Assembly (NCBI GenBank): GCA_963716865.1
Contig: CAVQUF010000003.1
Location: 434,001-498,000 of the forward strand
Length of the DNA: 64,000 bases
Reading direction: 5' to 3'
Origin: AC-32 sp963716865
GTDB lineage: Bacteria; Actinomycetota; Thermoleophilia; Gaiellales; Gaiellaceae
Shown here: piece by piece, positions 14,252 to 22,693 of the stretch
Numbering within the stretch: the stretch's first letter is position 1
How the letters are laid out: each line of letters begins with the position of its first letter
The notes under the pieces: generated by a model
What the model saw: the letters and a program-made list of their open reading frames with translations, nothing else
The model's database searches: none
Told to the model about the DNA's origin: nothing
Position numbers and translations under genes: made by a program

Positions 14252-15661
14252 ATGTCCGTACTGATCAAGGGTGGTCGCATAGTCACCGCGGCCGACGACT
14301 ACGTCGCCGACATCTACGTCGAGGACGAGACCGTGACGCTGATCGGCGAGTCGCTCGACCAACCGGCCGACAAGGTAATCGACGCGTCAGGCAAGTACGT
14401 GCTCCCCGGCTGCGTCGACCCGCACACGCACCTGGACATGCCCTTCGGGGGCACGGTCACGATCGACGACGTCGAGTCGGGCCAGACGGCCGCGGCGTTC
14501 GGCGGGACGACCTGCCACGTCGACTTCGTCATCCAGCCGCAGGGCTCGACGTTCGCGGCCGCGCTCGAGGAGTGGCGCACGAAGGCGAACGGGAAGCAGG
14601 TGATCGATATGGGCTACCACATGGCGGTCACCGACCTCGACGAGGGCGGCACGCTCGAGGAGCTCGCGTCGCTGCCGGACGAGGGCGTCACCTCCTACAA
14701 GCTCTTCATGGCCTACAAAGGCGCGCTGATGGTCAGCGACGAGACGCTCTTCCGCACGATGGAGGTCGCCGCCGAGACGGGCGCGCTCGTGATGGTGCAC
14801 GCCGAGAACGGGGACGCGATCGACGTGCTCGTCAAGAAAGCGCTCGCCGAGGGCAACACCGCTCCTCACTTCCATGCGCTCACGCGGCCGCCCGAGACCG
14901 AGGGCGAGGCCACGAACCGCGCGATCCAGCTCGCGCGCGTCGCCGGCTGCCCGCTCTACGTCGTCCACGTCTCCTGCAAGGAGGCGGTCGAGCCGATCGC
15001 GCTCGCGCGCGAGAAGGGCTGGGACGTCTGGGGCGAGACGTGCACGCAGTACTTCTTCGTCGACTACACGTTCCTCGAGCGGCCGGACTTCGAGGGCGCG
15101 AAGTACGTCTACACGCCGCCGCCTCGCGACAAGGCGAACCAGGAAGTGCTCTGGAACGCGGTCCGCACGGACATCCTCTCGGCGATCTCGACCGACCACT
15201 GCGCGTTCCTCTGGGACGGGCAGAAAACGATCGGCAAGGACGACTTCTCGAAGATCCCGAACGGCGGGCCAGGGCTCGAGAACCGGCTGCAGATGATCCA
15301 CGAGTTCGGCGTCCGCGCCGGCCGGATCTCGCTGAACCGGATGGTCGAGCTGCTGGCCACGAGCCCGGCGAAGCTGTTCGGCCTCTACCCGCGCAAGGGC
15401 ACGATCGCGATCGGCTCGGACGCAGACATCGTCGTGTTCGACCCGGAGAAGAAGGTCACGATCACCGCGGCCGACCAGCACTCGAAGACGGACTACAACC
15501 TCTACGAGGGCACGAAGGTGACCGGCTCGCCCGAGCTCGTGCTCTTGCGCGGGAACGTGCTCGTCGAGGGCGACGAGCTGATCGCGTCGCCGGGGATCGG
15601 GCAGTTCGTCGCGCGGGCGAAGTTCGGGCAGGAGCTGAAAACGAAGACCGCAGTCGCCTGA
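14252..15661 (+). CDS. hydA: Dihydropyrimidinase / D-hydantoinase
   Basis: 469 residues from ATG 14252, preceded by AAGGAGG. Cyclic amidohydrolase features: metal ligands H58 and H60 in DPHTHLD, the lysine to be carboxylated K150 in SYKLFMAYKG, HAENGD, YVVHVSC, and the metal Asp in STDHCAFLW. Length and motif order fit dihydropyrimidinase, which opens dihydrouracil or dihydrothymine to the N-carbamoyl-beta-amino acid; hydantoins are alternative substrates. Its product would be the substrate of the divergent amidohydrolase. The aminotransferase and semialdehyde dehydrogenase needed afterwards lie 3-7 kb away. Copy A of the dispersed repeat occupies its leader region. Confidence 0.93.
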   Translation: MSVLIKGGRIVTAADDYVADIYVEDETVTLIGESLDQPADKVIDASGKYVLPGCVDPHTHLDMPFGGTVTIDDVESGQTAAAFGGTTCHVDFVIQPQGSTFAAALEEWRTKANGKQVIDMGYHMAVTDLDEGGTLEELASLPDEGVTSYKLFMAYKGALMVSDETLFRTMEVAAETGALVMVHAENGDAIDVLVKKALAEGNTAPHFHALTRPPETEGEATNRAIQLARVAGCPLYVVHVSCKEAVEPIALAREKGWDVWGETCTQYFFVDYTFLERPDFEGAKYVYTPPPRDKANQEVLWNAVRTDILSAISTDHCAFLWDGQKTIGKDDFSKIPNGGPGLENRLQMIHEFGVRAGRISLNRMVELLATSPAKLFGLYPRKGTIAIGSDADIVVFDPEKKVTITAADQHSKTDYNLYEGTKVTGSPELVLLRGNVLVEGDELIASPGIGQFVARAKFGQELKTKTAVA

Positions 15662-15676
15662 GGGCGTAACCGGCGT

Positions 15677-16755
15677 CTACTTCGCCGGGCACGCCGGGGG
15701 CGTAGGCCCGTAGTTCGCGATGGGACTACAGCCCGCAATGTCCTCGCGCACCCCGACGGCGCCCGTGGGTGTTCGTGCGTTGGTCGAAGACTCCCAGACG
15801 GTGCTGCCGGAGCTGTCCACGAGCCGGATGTAGGTGCCGTCGTAGTCAGCCCATCGATCGCCCAACGCAGCGAGAAACCTGGGCATCTGGTGGACGAGGA
15901 AACGCGCAGGGTCCGCGCTTTCGAGCGTCGCGGCAACGGCGACGCCATCGGGTCGGTAGATCGTGAGCTCGTCCAGCCTCGACCCGATCGCGGCAGCCGC
16001 AGCCCGGAATGTTCGGCGCGCCGACGCGACGTCTTCCGGCTTAGCCGCCTTCGGAGGAACTCCCAGCTCCGGAGGCAGCGCCGCGCCGTTGGAGTCGCCG
16101 TCCCTCAGGGAGATTGCGGTCGGATGCCCTGCCGCCTTCAGCCGATCGCGGAACGCACCCGCGATGAGCCAGCCCTGCCAGAGCGTCCGGAGCGACCTGT
16201 CCGGCGCATGGATCTCGAGTGTCAGGCCTCCTCGACTCGACGGCACCAACACGATCTTTCGGATCGACGTGGGTCTGGTTCCGCTGACGATCTCTCGGAG
16301 GAGCGCCTGCTGGAATTCACTCCCGCCCTCAACGTCCGTGGATTGGGCCGGAGTCGCAGGCGTTGGTGCCAGCGACTGCTGGGCGTGAGGGACCCTCACG
16401 GCTCCGCGGCACAGGAAGAGCAACACTTGCAAGTGCCCGGGGCAGATGTCGTTGACCTCGCCGTCCTTGAAACCGGAGTAGGCCACTGCCCAGACAGGCT
16501 CGACCGCTCGCGACGAGATACGGGCTGCTCGGCTCGAGCCGATCCGTCCGAGCCGCGCGTGAGCGCGATCGCGACGGCAGCGGCGCCGACAGCGACGCAG
16601 GCGCAGACGGCGACGAGCACAGCGACACGCGGCCGAGGTCGGCCGCGAACGAGTGACACTCGACGGTCCGGCGAGCGTGCGATCTCGGCGAGCAGATGCC
16701 GGCGGCGTGCCTCGACCCTGCCGGGCGGGAGGTCGCGTTGAGGTGGGATCGTCAT
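15677..16755 (-). pseudogene. Membrane protein downstream of ECF sigma (putative anti-sigma), frameshifted
   Basis: Two overlapping frames together make one protein. Frame one starts at ATG 16755, 12 bases after the sigma stop, and carries a basic N-terminus and one membrane helix (VAVLVAVCACVAVGAAAVAIAL). Frame two, to TGA 15677, continues with SSRAVEPVWAVAYSGFKDGE, which is good coding sequence reaching upstream of any start, then a Pro/Thr linker and an alpha/beta domain (IRKIVLVPSSRGGLTLEI). Joining them needs a one-base shift near 16520-16545. No classical slippery heptamer is visible, so an indel or sequence error is most likely. Position and topology suggest an anti-sigma or extracytoplasmic sensor for the sigma factor upstream. 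Confidence 0.65.
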
Positions 16756-16767
16756 GTCGCTGATGGC

Positions 16768-17388
16768 TCAGGTCTCCTGAACGTCTGCTCTCTCATCTTC
16801 CTCATGTCCGTAAAGAGGATCGAGTTCGCGCAACCGCCTACGCGCGGCGAAGAGGCGAGAGCGAACGGTTCCCACGGGAATCTCAAGCGTCAGAGCCGTC
16901 TCCTCGTAGGTCAAGCCGGACCAGGCGCAGAGGACGAAGACATCCTGCTCGCGCCTGGGAAGTCGCGCGACGAGCCCAAGCGCCTGGCGCATCTGCCGCT
17001 CGTCGTCCAGTCGAGAGTCGGCCAGATCGGCGAACCCGGGATCCGGCCGAGCTCCGGGCAACCGGCGGAGCGCAGACGCATAGCGGCGCTCGGACCGACG
17101 CCGGTTCCGAATGACGTTGGTCGCGATTCCGTACAGCCAGGGCAGGACCTTCCCCGGCGGCAGCTCCTTGTCTCTGCGTCTCCAGGCCTCGAGGAACACG
17201 ATCGACAGCAAGTCCTCGGCGACGGCCCAGTCACCCGTCCTGCGGAAGCAGTAGTTGTAGATCGCCCTGGCGTGCCGCTCGAAGAGCAGGCCGAAGGCCT
17301 CCGAGTCACCGCCGCGAGCCCGCGACCAGAGACTCGAGTCGTCGAGCTCCATCCTCTCTTCATGTCCGGAGCCGACTTCCAGGTTCAC
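16768..17388 (-). CDS. ECF RNA polymerase sigma factor
   Basis: 206 residues from GTG 17388; ATG 17352 (MELDDSSLWSRA) is an equally plausible start. Region 2 is seen in FERHARAIYNYCFRRTGDWA and AEDLLSIVFLEAWRRR, followed by LPWLYGIATNVIRNRRRSER. Region 4 is seen in LPRREQDVFVLCAWSGLTYE and IPVGTVRSRLFAARRRL. Length is normal for group IV sigma factors, which redirect RNA polymerase to envelope or stress promoters. Its partner is the frameshifted membrane protein that follows. If that partner is truly broken, this sigma factor may be unrestrained. Confidence 0.92.
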   Translation of the reverse strand: MNLEVGSGHEERMELDDSSLWSRARGGDSEAFGLLFERHARAIYNYCFRRTGDWAVAEDLLSIVFLEAWRRRDKELPPGKVLPWLYGIATNVIRNRRRSERRYASALRRLPGARPDPGFADLADSRLDDERQMRQALGLVARLPRREQDVFVLCAWSGLTYEETALTLEIPVGTVRSRLFAARRRLRELDPLYGHEEDERADVQET

Positions 17389-17407
17389 GCCAGCGTCTCG
17401 CGACGCG

Positions 17408-17992
17408 CTAGACCGGCGGTTCCGGGTCGTACTGGATGTAGCGGCGCACCTCGCGTGCCCGCTCGGTCGAGTGGAGCCGCTCGACGAGGTGCAGAGCCAT
17501 GTCGATCCCCGCGGACACGCCCGCGGCCGTGATCACGTTTCCGGTGTCGACGTAGCGGTCGTCGGGCCGAACCTCGATGTCGCTGCCCAGCGTCGGAAGC
17601 GTCTCGAGCGAGCCCCAGTGCGTCGTCGCCGGCCGGCCGTCGAGAAGGCCGGCGGCCGCGTACACGAGCGAGCCCGTGCAGACGCTCGTCATCAGCGTGC
17701 CGTTGCCCGCGAGGCCGCGGATCCAGTCGAGCACGGCCGTGTCGGCCAGCTCGCGGCGTGTGCCGCGGCCACCCGGGTAGACGAGCACGTCCAGCGGCGC
17801 CGCGGTCGCCCAGGTCTCCTCCGGAAGAACGCGCAGCCCCTTGGCGCACGTGACCGGCCCCTCCTCGCGCGCGATCGTGAAGACGCGGACGCCGTCGTCG
17901 GGCCACTGCTCCGCCCACGCGGCGAGCACCTCCCACGGCCCGGCCCAGTCCAGCTCCTCCGCGCCCTCGAAGAGCGCGACCCCAATGATCAA
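17408..17992 (-). CDS. DJ-1/PfpI family protein
   Basis: 194 residues from TTG 17992 (LIIGVALFEGAEELDWAGPW), chosen because family members begin just before the first beta-strand; a TTG 18 bases earlier overlaps repeat copy B. The nucleophile elbow is SVCTGSLVYAAAGLL with its Cys, preceded by DVLVYPGGRGTRREL. An acidic residue lies in the FEGAEELDW segment. The superfamily includes isonitrile hydratases, glyoxalase III, chaperone-like proteins and AraC-fused ThiJ domains. The EELDWAGPWEVL start resembles the isonitrile hydratase/ThiJ-like branch. No direct partner is evident; it lies between the sigma gene and the semialdehyde dehydrogenase on the same strand. Confidence 0.85.
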   Translation of the reverse strand: MIIGVALFEGAEELDWAGPWEVLAAWAEQWPDDGVRVFTIAREEGPVTCAKGLRVLPEETWATAAPLDVLVYPGGRGTRRELADTAVLDWIRGLAGNGTLMTSVCTGSLVYAAAGLLDGRPATTHWGSLETLPTLGSDIEVRPDDRYVDTGNVITAAGVSAGIDMALHLVERLHSTERAREVRRYIQYDPEPPV

Positions 17993-18001
17993 GACGGCTG
18001 C

Positions 18002-18052
18002 ACCGGCCAAGCCGGCACGGCCTCTTCTGGTCGGCGTCGCAAGCGAGCGCCT
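18002..18052 (+). repeat. Dispersed double-hairpin repeat, copy B
   Basis: Fills the gap between the dehydrogenase stop and the DJ-1 start, antisense to both. CCGGC-CAA-GCCGG hairpin, then ACGGCCTCTT, then TCGGCGTCGCAAGCGAGCGCCT. It matches copy C (46.8 kb) at all but two or three of 42 positions. Confidence 0.65.
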
Positions 18053-19584
18053 CAGCGCGTCTGAGGGAAGCCGAGGTCGACCTTGCTCGTCGCCGGGTCA
18101 GGCCAGCGCGAGGTCACGACCTTGCCGAGCGTGTAGAACTGGATCCCCTCCGGCCCGTAGATGTGCAGGTCGCCGAAGAGCGAGCTCTTCCAGCCGCCGA
18201 ACGAGTAGTACGCGACCGGCACGGGGATCGGCACGTTGACGCCGACCATCCCGGCCTTGACGTCGAACTGGAACTGCCGCGCGACGCCGCCGTCGCGGGT
18301 GAAGAGCGCGACGCCGTTCCCGTACGGGTTCTCGTTCACGAGCCGGACCGCGTCGTCGTAGGTCTCGACCCGCGTGACGCCGAGCACCGGCCCGAAGATC
18401 TCGTCCTTGTAGACGTCCATCTCGGGCTTCACGTTGTCGAGGAGCGAGACGCCGAGGAAGAAGCCGCCGTTGTCCGGCGCCGTCTCGCGGCCGTCGGTGA
18501 CGACTGTCGCGCCCTCCTCGCGGCCGCGGTCGATGTACGCGGCCACCTTGTCACGGTGCTCGCGAGTGACGAGCGGGCCCATCTCCGAGTCGGGATCGAG
18601 CCCGTCGCCGACGACGACCTTGGGCAGCCGCTCTTTGATCGCATCCACCAGATCGTCCGCGGCGTGGCCCACCGCGACCAGCATCGAGACGGCCATGCAG
18701 CGCTCTCCGGCCGAGCCGTAGCCGGCGCTGACCGCCGCGTCCGCGGCCATGTCGATGTCGGCGTCGGGGAGGACGATCATGTGGTTCTTCGCCCCGCCGA
18801 GCGCCTGCATTCGCTTCCCGCTCGCCGTGCCGGTCTCGTAGACGTACCGCGCGATCGGAGTCGAGCCGACAAACGAGACCGCCGCGATGCCCGGGTGCCC
18901 GAGGATCGAGTCGACCGCAACCTTGTCGCCGTGGACGACGTTGAAGACGCCGTCGGGGAGCCCGGCTTCCTTGAGCAGCTCTGCCGTGAACAGCGACGCC
19001 GAGGGGTCCTTCTCCGACGGCTTCAGCACGAAGGCGTTGCCGCAGGCGATCGCCGGCGCCCACATCCACATGGGCACCATCGCGGGGAAGTTGAACGGGG
19101 TGATCCCTGCGACGACCCCGAGCGGCTGGCGGATCGAGTAGACGTCGATTCCGGTCGAGGCCTGCTCCGAGTAGCCGCCCTTGAGCAGCTCCGGGATTCC
19201 GCAGCAGAACTCGATCACCTCGAGCCCGCGCGCGACCTCGCCCTTCGCGTCCGAGAGGACCTTGCCGTGCTCGAGCGTGAGGATGCGCGCGATGTCCTCC
19301 AGGTGGTCGTGGACGAGCTCGCGGATGCGGAAGAAGAGCTCGGTGCGCCGCGAGAGCGAGAACGTGCGCCAGCTCTCGAAGGCGCGCGCCGCCGCCTGGA
19401 CGGCCGCGTCCACCTCCTCCGGGCTCGCGAAGTCGACCTCGCCGGTCTGGACGCCCCTGGCCGGGTTGTAGACCGGCCCGCTGCGACCCGAGGCTCCCTC
19501 GACCCGCGCTCCGTCGATCCAGTGGCTGATGTGGGCGATCTCGCCGCCCGCCTGCGCCTCGCGCTGCTCCGCTACCTCGGTCAT
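18052..19584 (-). CDS. mmsA: CoA-acylating methylmalonate-/malonate-semialdehyde dehydrogenase
   Basis: 510 residues from ATG 19584. NAD-binding and catalytic aldehyde dehydrogenase features: GITPFNFPAMVPMW, K188 in FVLKPSEKDP, FVGSTPIARYVY, catalytic C296 in SAGERCMAVS. The usual general-base Glu motif is replaced by ALGGAKNHMIVLPDAD, the hallmark of the CoA-acylating MmsA group. The enzyme converts malonate semialdehyde to acetyl-CoA or methylmalonate semialdehyde to propionyl-CoA. These are the end products of uracil and thymine breakdown through beta-alanine or 3-aminoisobutyrate, which fits the neighbouring dihydropyrimidinase, amidohydrolase and aminotransferase. Valine or inositol catabolism is the alternative context. 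Confidence 0.93.
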   Translation of the reverse strand: MTEVAEQREAQAGGEIAHISHWIDGARVEGASGRSGPVYNPARGVQTGEVDFASPEEVDAAVQAAARAFESWRTFSLSRRTELFFRIRELVHDHLEDIARILTLEHGKVLSDAKGEVARGLEVIEFCCGIPELLKGGYSEQASTGIDVYSIRQPLGVVAGITPFNFPAMVPMWMWAPAIACGNAFVLKPSEKDPSASLFTAELLKEAGLPDGVFNVVHGDKVAVDSILGHPGIAAVSFVGSTPIARYVYETGTASGKRMQALGGAKNHMIVLPDADIDMAADAAVSAGYGSAGERCMAVSMLVAVGHAADDLVDAIKERLPKVVVGDGLDPDSEMGPLVTREHRDKVAAYIDRGREEGATVVTDGRETAPDNGGFFLGVSLLDNVKPEMDVYKDEIFGPVLGVTRVETYDDAVRLVNENPYGNGVALFTRDGGVARQFQFDVKAGMVGVNVPIPVPVAYYSFGGWKSSLFGDLHIYGPEGIQFYTLGKVVTSRWPDPATSKVDLGFPQTR

Positions 19585-19638
19585 CGCCGGCCTCCTCGCT
19601 CTCTCGCGTGGTGCCAGCCTAGCGCGGAACGGCAGGCC

Positions 19639-19669
19639 ACCCGGGCCGGCTTCGAGAGCCGGCCCGGGT
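19639..19669 (-). terminator. Very strong 12-bp hairpin after the beta-propeller gene
   Basis: ACCCGGGCCGGC and GCCGGCCCGGGT pair perfectly around TTCGAGA. It lies 15 bases beyond the stop of the beta-propeller gene and before the dehydrogenase promoter. No U-tract follows, so it may be a terminator of the hairpin-only type. Confidence 0.55.
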
Positions 19670-19683
19670 AACGCCGCTGTACG

Positions 19684-20922
19684 TCAGTGAGTCGTGATCC
19701 GGAGGACTCGGCCCTGTCCAGCGGGGAAGCCGAAGCCCTGCTCGGAAACGTAGAACGCGCCGTCGGGCCCGACCGTCAACCCGGTCGGGAAGATGAGACC
19801 CGAGGCGATGGTCTTGACCGGCCCGTTCGGCCCGACCTGGACGAGCGCGCCAGTACCCGGAGTGGGGCCGCCGGGGGTCGTGCTCATCTCGAGGGCGTAG
19901 AGCTTGTGCCCGCGGAAGGCGAGGCCGAGAACCTGCTCGAGGCCGGTCGCCTTGACCGTGAGCGTGCCCTTCTTGTCGATCTGCCAGACGTTCTCGTTCG
20001 GCACGGTGCCGTCCTCAGGTCCGAACACGCCGAGGTTCGAGATCAGGAACTGGGGCGAGCGCGAGCCGTGGTGCGCCCAGCCGCGGTGGCCATGATGCTT
20101 CCCGTTGTCCCTGCCGAGCGGGACGATCGCCGTCGGAACGACATGCCCGACCTGGGCAGAGATGTCGACCACGCGGCTGATCTTCCCGTTCCGCGTCACC
20201 TTGTCCAGCTCGCCGTGGTTGGAGTCCATCGGATAGAGGTTCCCTCCGGCGGCGGTCATGCTGTACCAGGTCCCGTCCGGCTCGAAGTCCTCATCGTCCG
20301 GCTGGGCGACCGGATTCGCGGCCTGGAACGCGCTCAGGTCGGCGATGATCTTCCAGCTCCCCTTCTTGCCGACCTTGAAGACGCCGTTCGGGACGGTCGG
20401 CACGCCGTGCGAGCATCCCGCTCCGGCCAGGAGCCCGTAGAGCTTGTGCCCGACGAACGCGACGCTCGAAACGCCGCTGACCAGGCTGCCCAGGGCGGCA
20501 CTGGTCTGGCTCGACGGCAGCGCGTCGACGACGGTCTTCACCGATCCCGACTTGCCGATCTTCGAGATCCGCCCACCGTTTACCGGGTCGTTCGTGCTCC
20601 CGAAGTACGGGGCCGCGGCTCCATGTGCCTGGGGGCAGTTGTCGTCGGCCGAGCTGTGCGTACCGCCGAGGCCGCCCTCGGCGACATAGAGCTTCCGGTC
20701 GGGGCCGAACGTCAGCCCGCGCGGGTTGTTGAAGCCGGTTGCAAAGATCGAGACACCGGGCGTCCCATGGCCCTTGCCCTTGTGCTTCTTCCCTTTTCCG
20801 TGTCCGTGTCCCTTTCCGGGACCACCGTGGTTGCCCGGCACCTTCGTGCCTGCGGCCACCCCGGTTCCTACGAGTGCGGCCAGCGCCAGGACAAGCGCCA
20901 CCGCGAGTGCAATTCGTTTCAT
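19684..20922 (-). CDS. Secreted ScyD/ScyE-like (NHL-type) beta-propeller protein
   Basis: 412 residues from ATG 20922 with AGGGAG upstream. A signal peptide (ALAVALVLALAALVGTGVAAG) is followed by a His/Lys/Gly-rich stretch (HGHGKGKKHKGKGHG) that could bind metal. Propeller blades repeat the themes NPRGLTFGPDRKLYVAEGG, FVGHKLYGLLAG, AFRGHKLYALE and PTGLTVGPDGAFYVSEQG. The protein looks like the ScyD/ScyE family of exported propellers, known from cyanobacterial scytonemin clusters but widespread with unknown roles. It diverges from the aminotransferase gene; the shared palindrome lies in the gap between them, so co-regulation is possible. Confidence 0.78.
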   Translation of the reverse strand: MKRIALAVALVLALAALVGTGVAAGTKVPGNHGGPGKGHGHGKGKKHKGKGHGTPGVSIFATGFNNPRGLTFGPDRKLYVAEGGLGGTHSSADDNCPQAHGAAAPYFGSTNDPVNGGRISKIGKSGSVKTVVDALPSSQTSAALGSLVSGVSSVAFVGHKLYGLLAGAGCSHGVPTVPNGVFKVGKKGSWKIIADLSAFQAANPVAQPDDEDFEPDGTWYSMTAAGGNLYPMDSNHGELDKVTRNGKISRVVDISAQVGHVVPTAIVPLGRDNGKHHGHRGWAHHGSRSPQFLISNLGVFGPEDGTVPNENVWQIDKKGTLTVKATGLEQVLGLAFRGHKLYALEMSTTPGGPTPGTGALVQVGPNGPVKTIASGLIFPTGLTVGPDGAFYVSEQGFGFPAGQGRVLRITTH

Positions 20923-21017
20923 CGAAGTCTCCCTTTCCTGCTGCTTCGCCGCTCTGCGACATCCCGTCCGCTGACAAATGCGTCCGCAGCGCGCAAGGAG
21001 CAGCCAACTTAACGACC

Positions 21018-21038
21018 GACTGTTAACAGACTGTTACC
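21018..21038. promoter_or_regulatory. Overlapping palindromes at the aminotransferase promoter
   Basis: TAACAGACTGTTAC (21024-21037) is identical to the core of the palindrome at 12.8 kb. It overlaps CTGTTAACAG (21020-21029), so GACTGTTA occurs twice, 11 bp apart. A candidate -10, TACGAT (21053-21058), lies six bases before ATG 21065, which puts this site at the -35 position of a leaderless promoter. Confidence 0.65.
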
Positions 21039-21064
21039 GAGCGGTAGACGGGTACGATCGCGCC

Positions 21065-22399
21065 ATGGCCGTCGAAGCAGGGCTCGACGCAAAGCGGATC
21101 CAGGAGCTCGACAAGCAGCACGTTCTCCACTCCTGGTCGGTTCAGAGCCAGATCTCGCCGCTGCCGGTCGCGGGCGCCGAGGGCCGGTACTTCTGGGACT
21201 ACGACGGCAACCGCTACCTCGACTTCGCCTCTCAGCTCGTCAACGTCTCGATCGGTCACCAGCACCCGAAGGTGGTCGCCGCGATCAAGGAGCAGGCGGA
21301 CAAGCTCACCACGATCGGCCCGCCGATGGCGCACGAGACGCGGTCCGAGCTCGCGCGCCTGATCGCCGAGGTGACGCCCGGCGACCTGACGATGTCGTTC
21401 TTCACGAACGGCGGCGCCGAGGCAAACGAGAACGCGATCAAGCTCGCCCGCTGGTACACGGGCCGCCACAAGATCATCGCCCGGTACCGCTCCTACCACG
21501 GCGCGACCGCCGGAGCGATCACGCTCACCGGCGACCCGCGCCGCTGGCCCGCCGAGCCCGGCATCCCGGGCGTCGTGCGGATGCTCGACCCCTACACCTA
21601 CCGCTGCCCGGCCGGCCATCCCGACCCGTGCCCCGTCTGCACGGGCGGGCCGCACCTCGAGGAGATCCTCCAGTACGAGGGGCCGCAGAACGTCGCCGCG
21701 GTGATCATGGAGACGATCGTCGGGACGAACGGCATCATCGTCCCGCCCGACGGCTACCTGCAGTCGATCCGCGAGGTCTGCGACCGGCACGGGATCCTGC
21801 TGATCCTGGACGAGGTGATGGCCGGCTTCGGGCGCTCCGGGAAATGGTTCGCCTGCGAGCACTGGGACGTCGTCCCGGACATCCTCACCGTCGCCAAGGG
21901 GATCAACTCCGGCTACGTGCCGCTCGGCGCGATGGTGATCAGCGAGACGCTCGCCAAGTGGGCGCAGGACAAATTCTTCGCCGGCGGCCTCACCTACTCG
22001 GGTCACGTGCTCGCCTGCGCCGCGGGCGTCGCGGCGATCGAGGCCTTCCAGGAGGAGGGCGTGGTCGAGAACTCGGCCGCGATGGGCGAGGTGGTCGCGC
22101 AAGAGCTGTCCGCGCTCGCCGAGCGGCATCCGTCCATCGGCGAGGTGCGCGGCAAGGGCCTCTTCTGGGGCATCGAGCTCGTCCGCGACCGTGAGACGCG
22201 CGAGCCGCTCGTCCCGTTCAACGCGTCCGGCGAGGCCCTCGCGCCGATCACGGCTCTGGCGAAGGCGGCCATGGAGCGCGGGCTCTACCTGATGACCCAC
22301 TGGAACGTGATCCTGGTCGTGCCGCCGCTCACGATCACCCGCGAGGAGCTCGACGAGGGCCTCGGCATCCTCGACGAGGTTCTCGGAACCGTCGACTAG
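21065..22399 (+). CDS. Class III PLP-dependent aminotransferase (beta-alanine/omega-amino acid type)
   Basis: 444 residues from ATG 21065; the longer open frame would run across the palindromic operator. PLP motifs: FFTNGGAEANENAIKLAR (phosphate binding), RYRSYHGATAG, ILDEVMAGFGRSG with D249, and VAKGINSGYVPLGAM with Schiff-base K278. A CPAGHPDPCPVC segment with three cysteines is unusual and may bind metal. The sequence style resembles taurine- or beta-alanine-pyruvate aminotransferases. Given the pyrimidine genes and MmsA, transamination of beta-alanine or 3-aminoisobutyrate to the semialdehyde is the best reading. Taurine or 4-aminobutyrate remain possible. Confidence 0.88.
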   Translation: MAVEAGLDAKRIQELDKQHVLHSWSVQSQISPLPVAGAEGRYFWDYDGNRYLDFASQLVNVSIGHQHPKVVAAIKEQADKLTTIGPPMAHETRSELARLIAEVTPGDLTMSFFTNGGAEANENAIKLARWYTGRHKIIARYRSYHGATAGAITLTGDPRRWPAEPGIPGVVRMLDPYTYRCPAGHPDPCPVCTGGPHLEEILQYEGPQNVAAVIMETIVGTNGIIVPPDGYLQSIREVCDRHGILLILDEVMAGFGRSGKWFACEHWDVVPDILTVAKGINSGYVPLGAMVISETLAKWAQDKFFAGGLTYSGHVLACAAGVAAIEAFQEEGVVENSAAMGEVVAQELSALAERHPSIGEVRGKGLFWGIELVRDRETREPLVPFNASGEALAPITALAKAAMERGLYLMTHWNVILVVPPLTITREELDEGLGILDEVLGTVD

Positions 22400-22423
22400 G
22401 GCAGAGTCGCTGGGGTACCCTTA

Positions 22424-22446
22424 GGCTCCCGCCGCCCTAGGGAGCC
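22424..22446 (+). terminator. GGCTCCC/GGGAGCC hairpin after the aminotransferase gene
   Basis: A perfect seven-base stem with a nine-base loop, 25 bases past the aminotransferase stop. Its right arm contains GGGAG, the only ribosome binding site of the small gene that follows, so it could end transcription or mask that site. Confidence 0.4.
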
Positions 22447-22450
22447 GCTC

Positions 22451-22693
22451 ATCCGTACCGTACGCATCGAGGCGCCGTCGTCATCCGCTGCCACGCAGCT
22501 CGCCCGCGACCTCGTGCCGTTCGCCCAGACCGATCTCGTCCCGCTCGGCGGAGAGCGGTGGGAGGTCCGCGTCGAGGAGAGCTCCGAGGAAGAGCTCGAC
22601 GCCGTCCTGCACGCCGTCGCGCGCTGGGCGGTGGACTGCCGGCTCGAGGAGGCGCACGTGCTCGTGGACGGCGAGCAGGTGGACGTGTCCTAG
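22451..22693 (+). CDS. Small acidic protein, apparently starting at ATC
   Basis: An 80-residue frame with strong actinobacterial coding style: RTVRIEAPSSSAATQLARDL, GERWEVRVEESSEEELDAVL, and a C-terminus LVDGEQVDVS. It has alternating beta and helix segments (possible ACT- or ferredoxin-like fold). No ATG, GTG or TTG is in frame between the aminotransferase stop and the first conserved codon. GGGAG (22440-22444) stands six bases before ATC 22451, so ATC, as in rare infC-type starts, or a substitution of ATG is implied. The GGGAG lies in a hairpin. The gene converges on and overlaps the next gene by three bases. Function unknown. Confidence 0.5.
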   Translation: MRTVRIEAPSSSAATQLARDLVPFAQTDLVPLGGERWEVRVEESSEEELDAVLHAVARWAVDCRLEEAHVLVDGEQVDVS

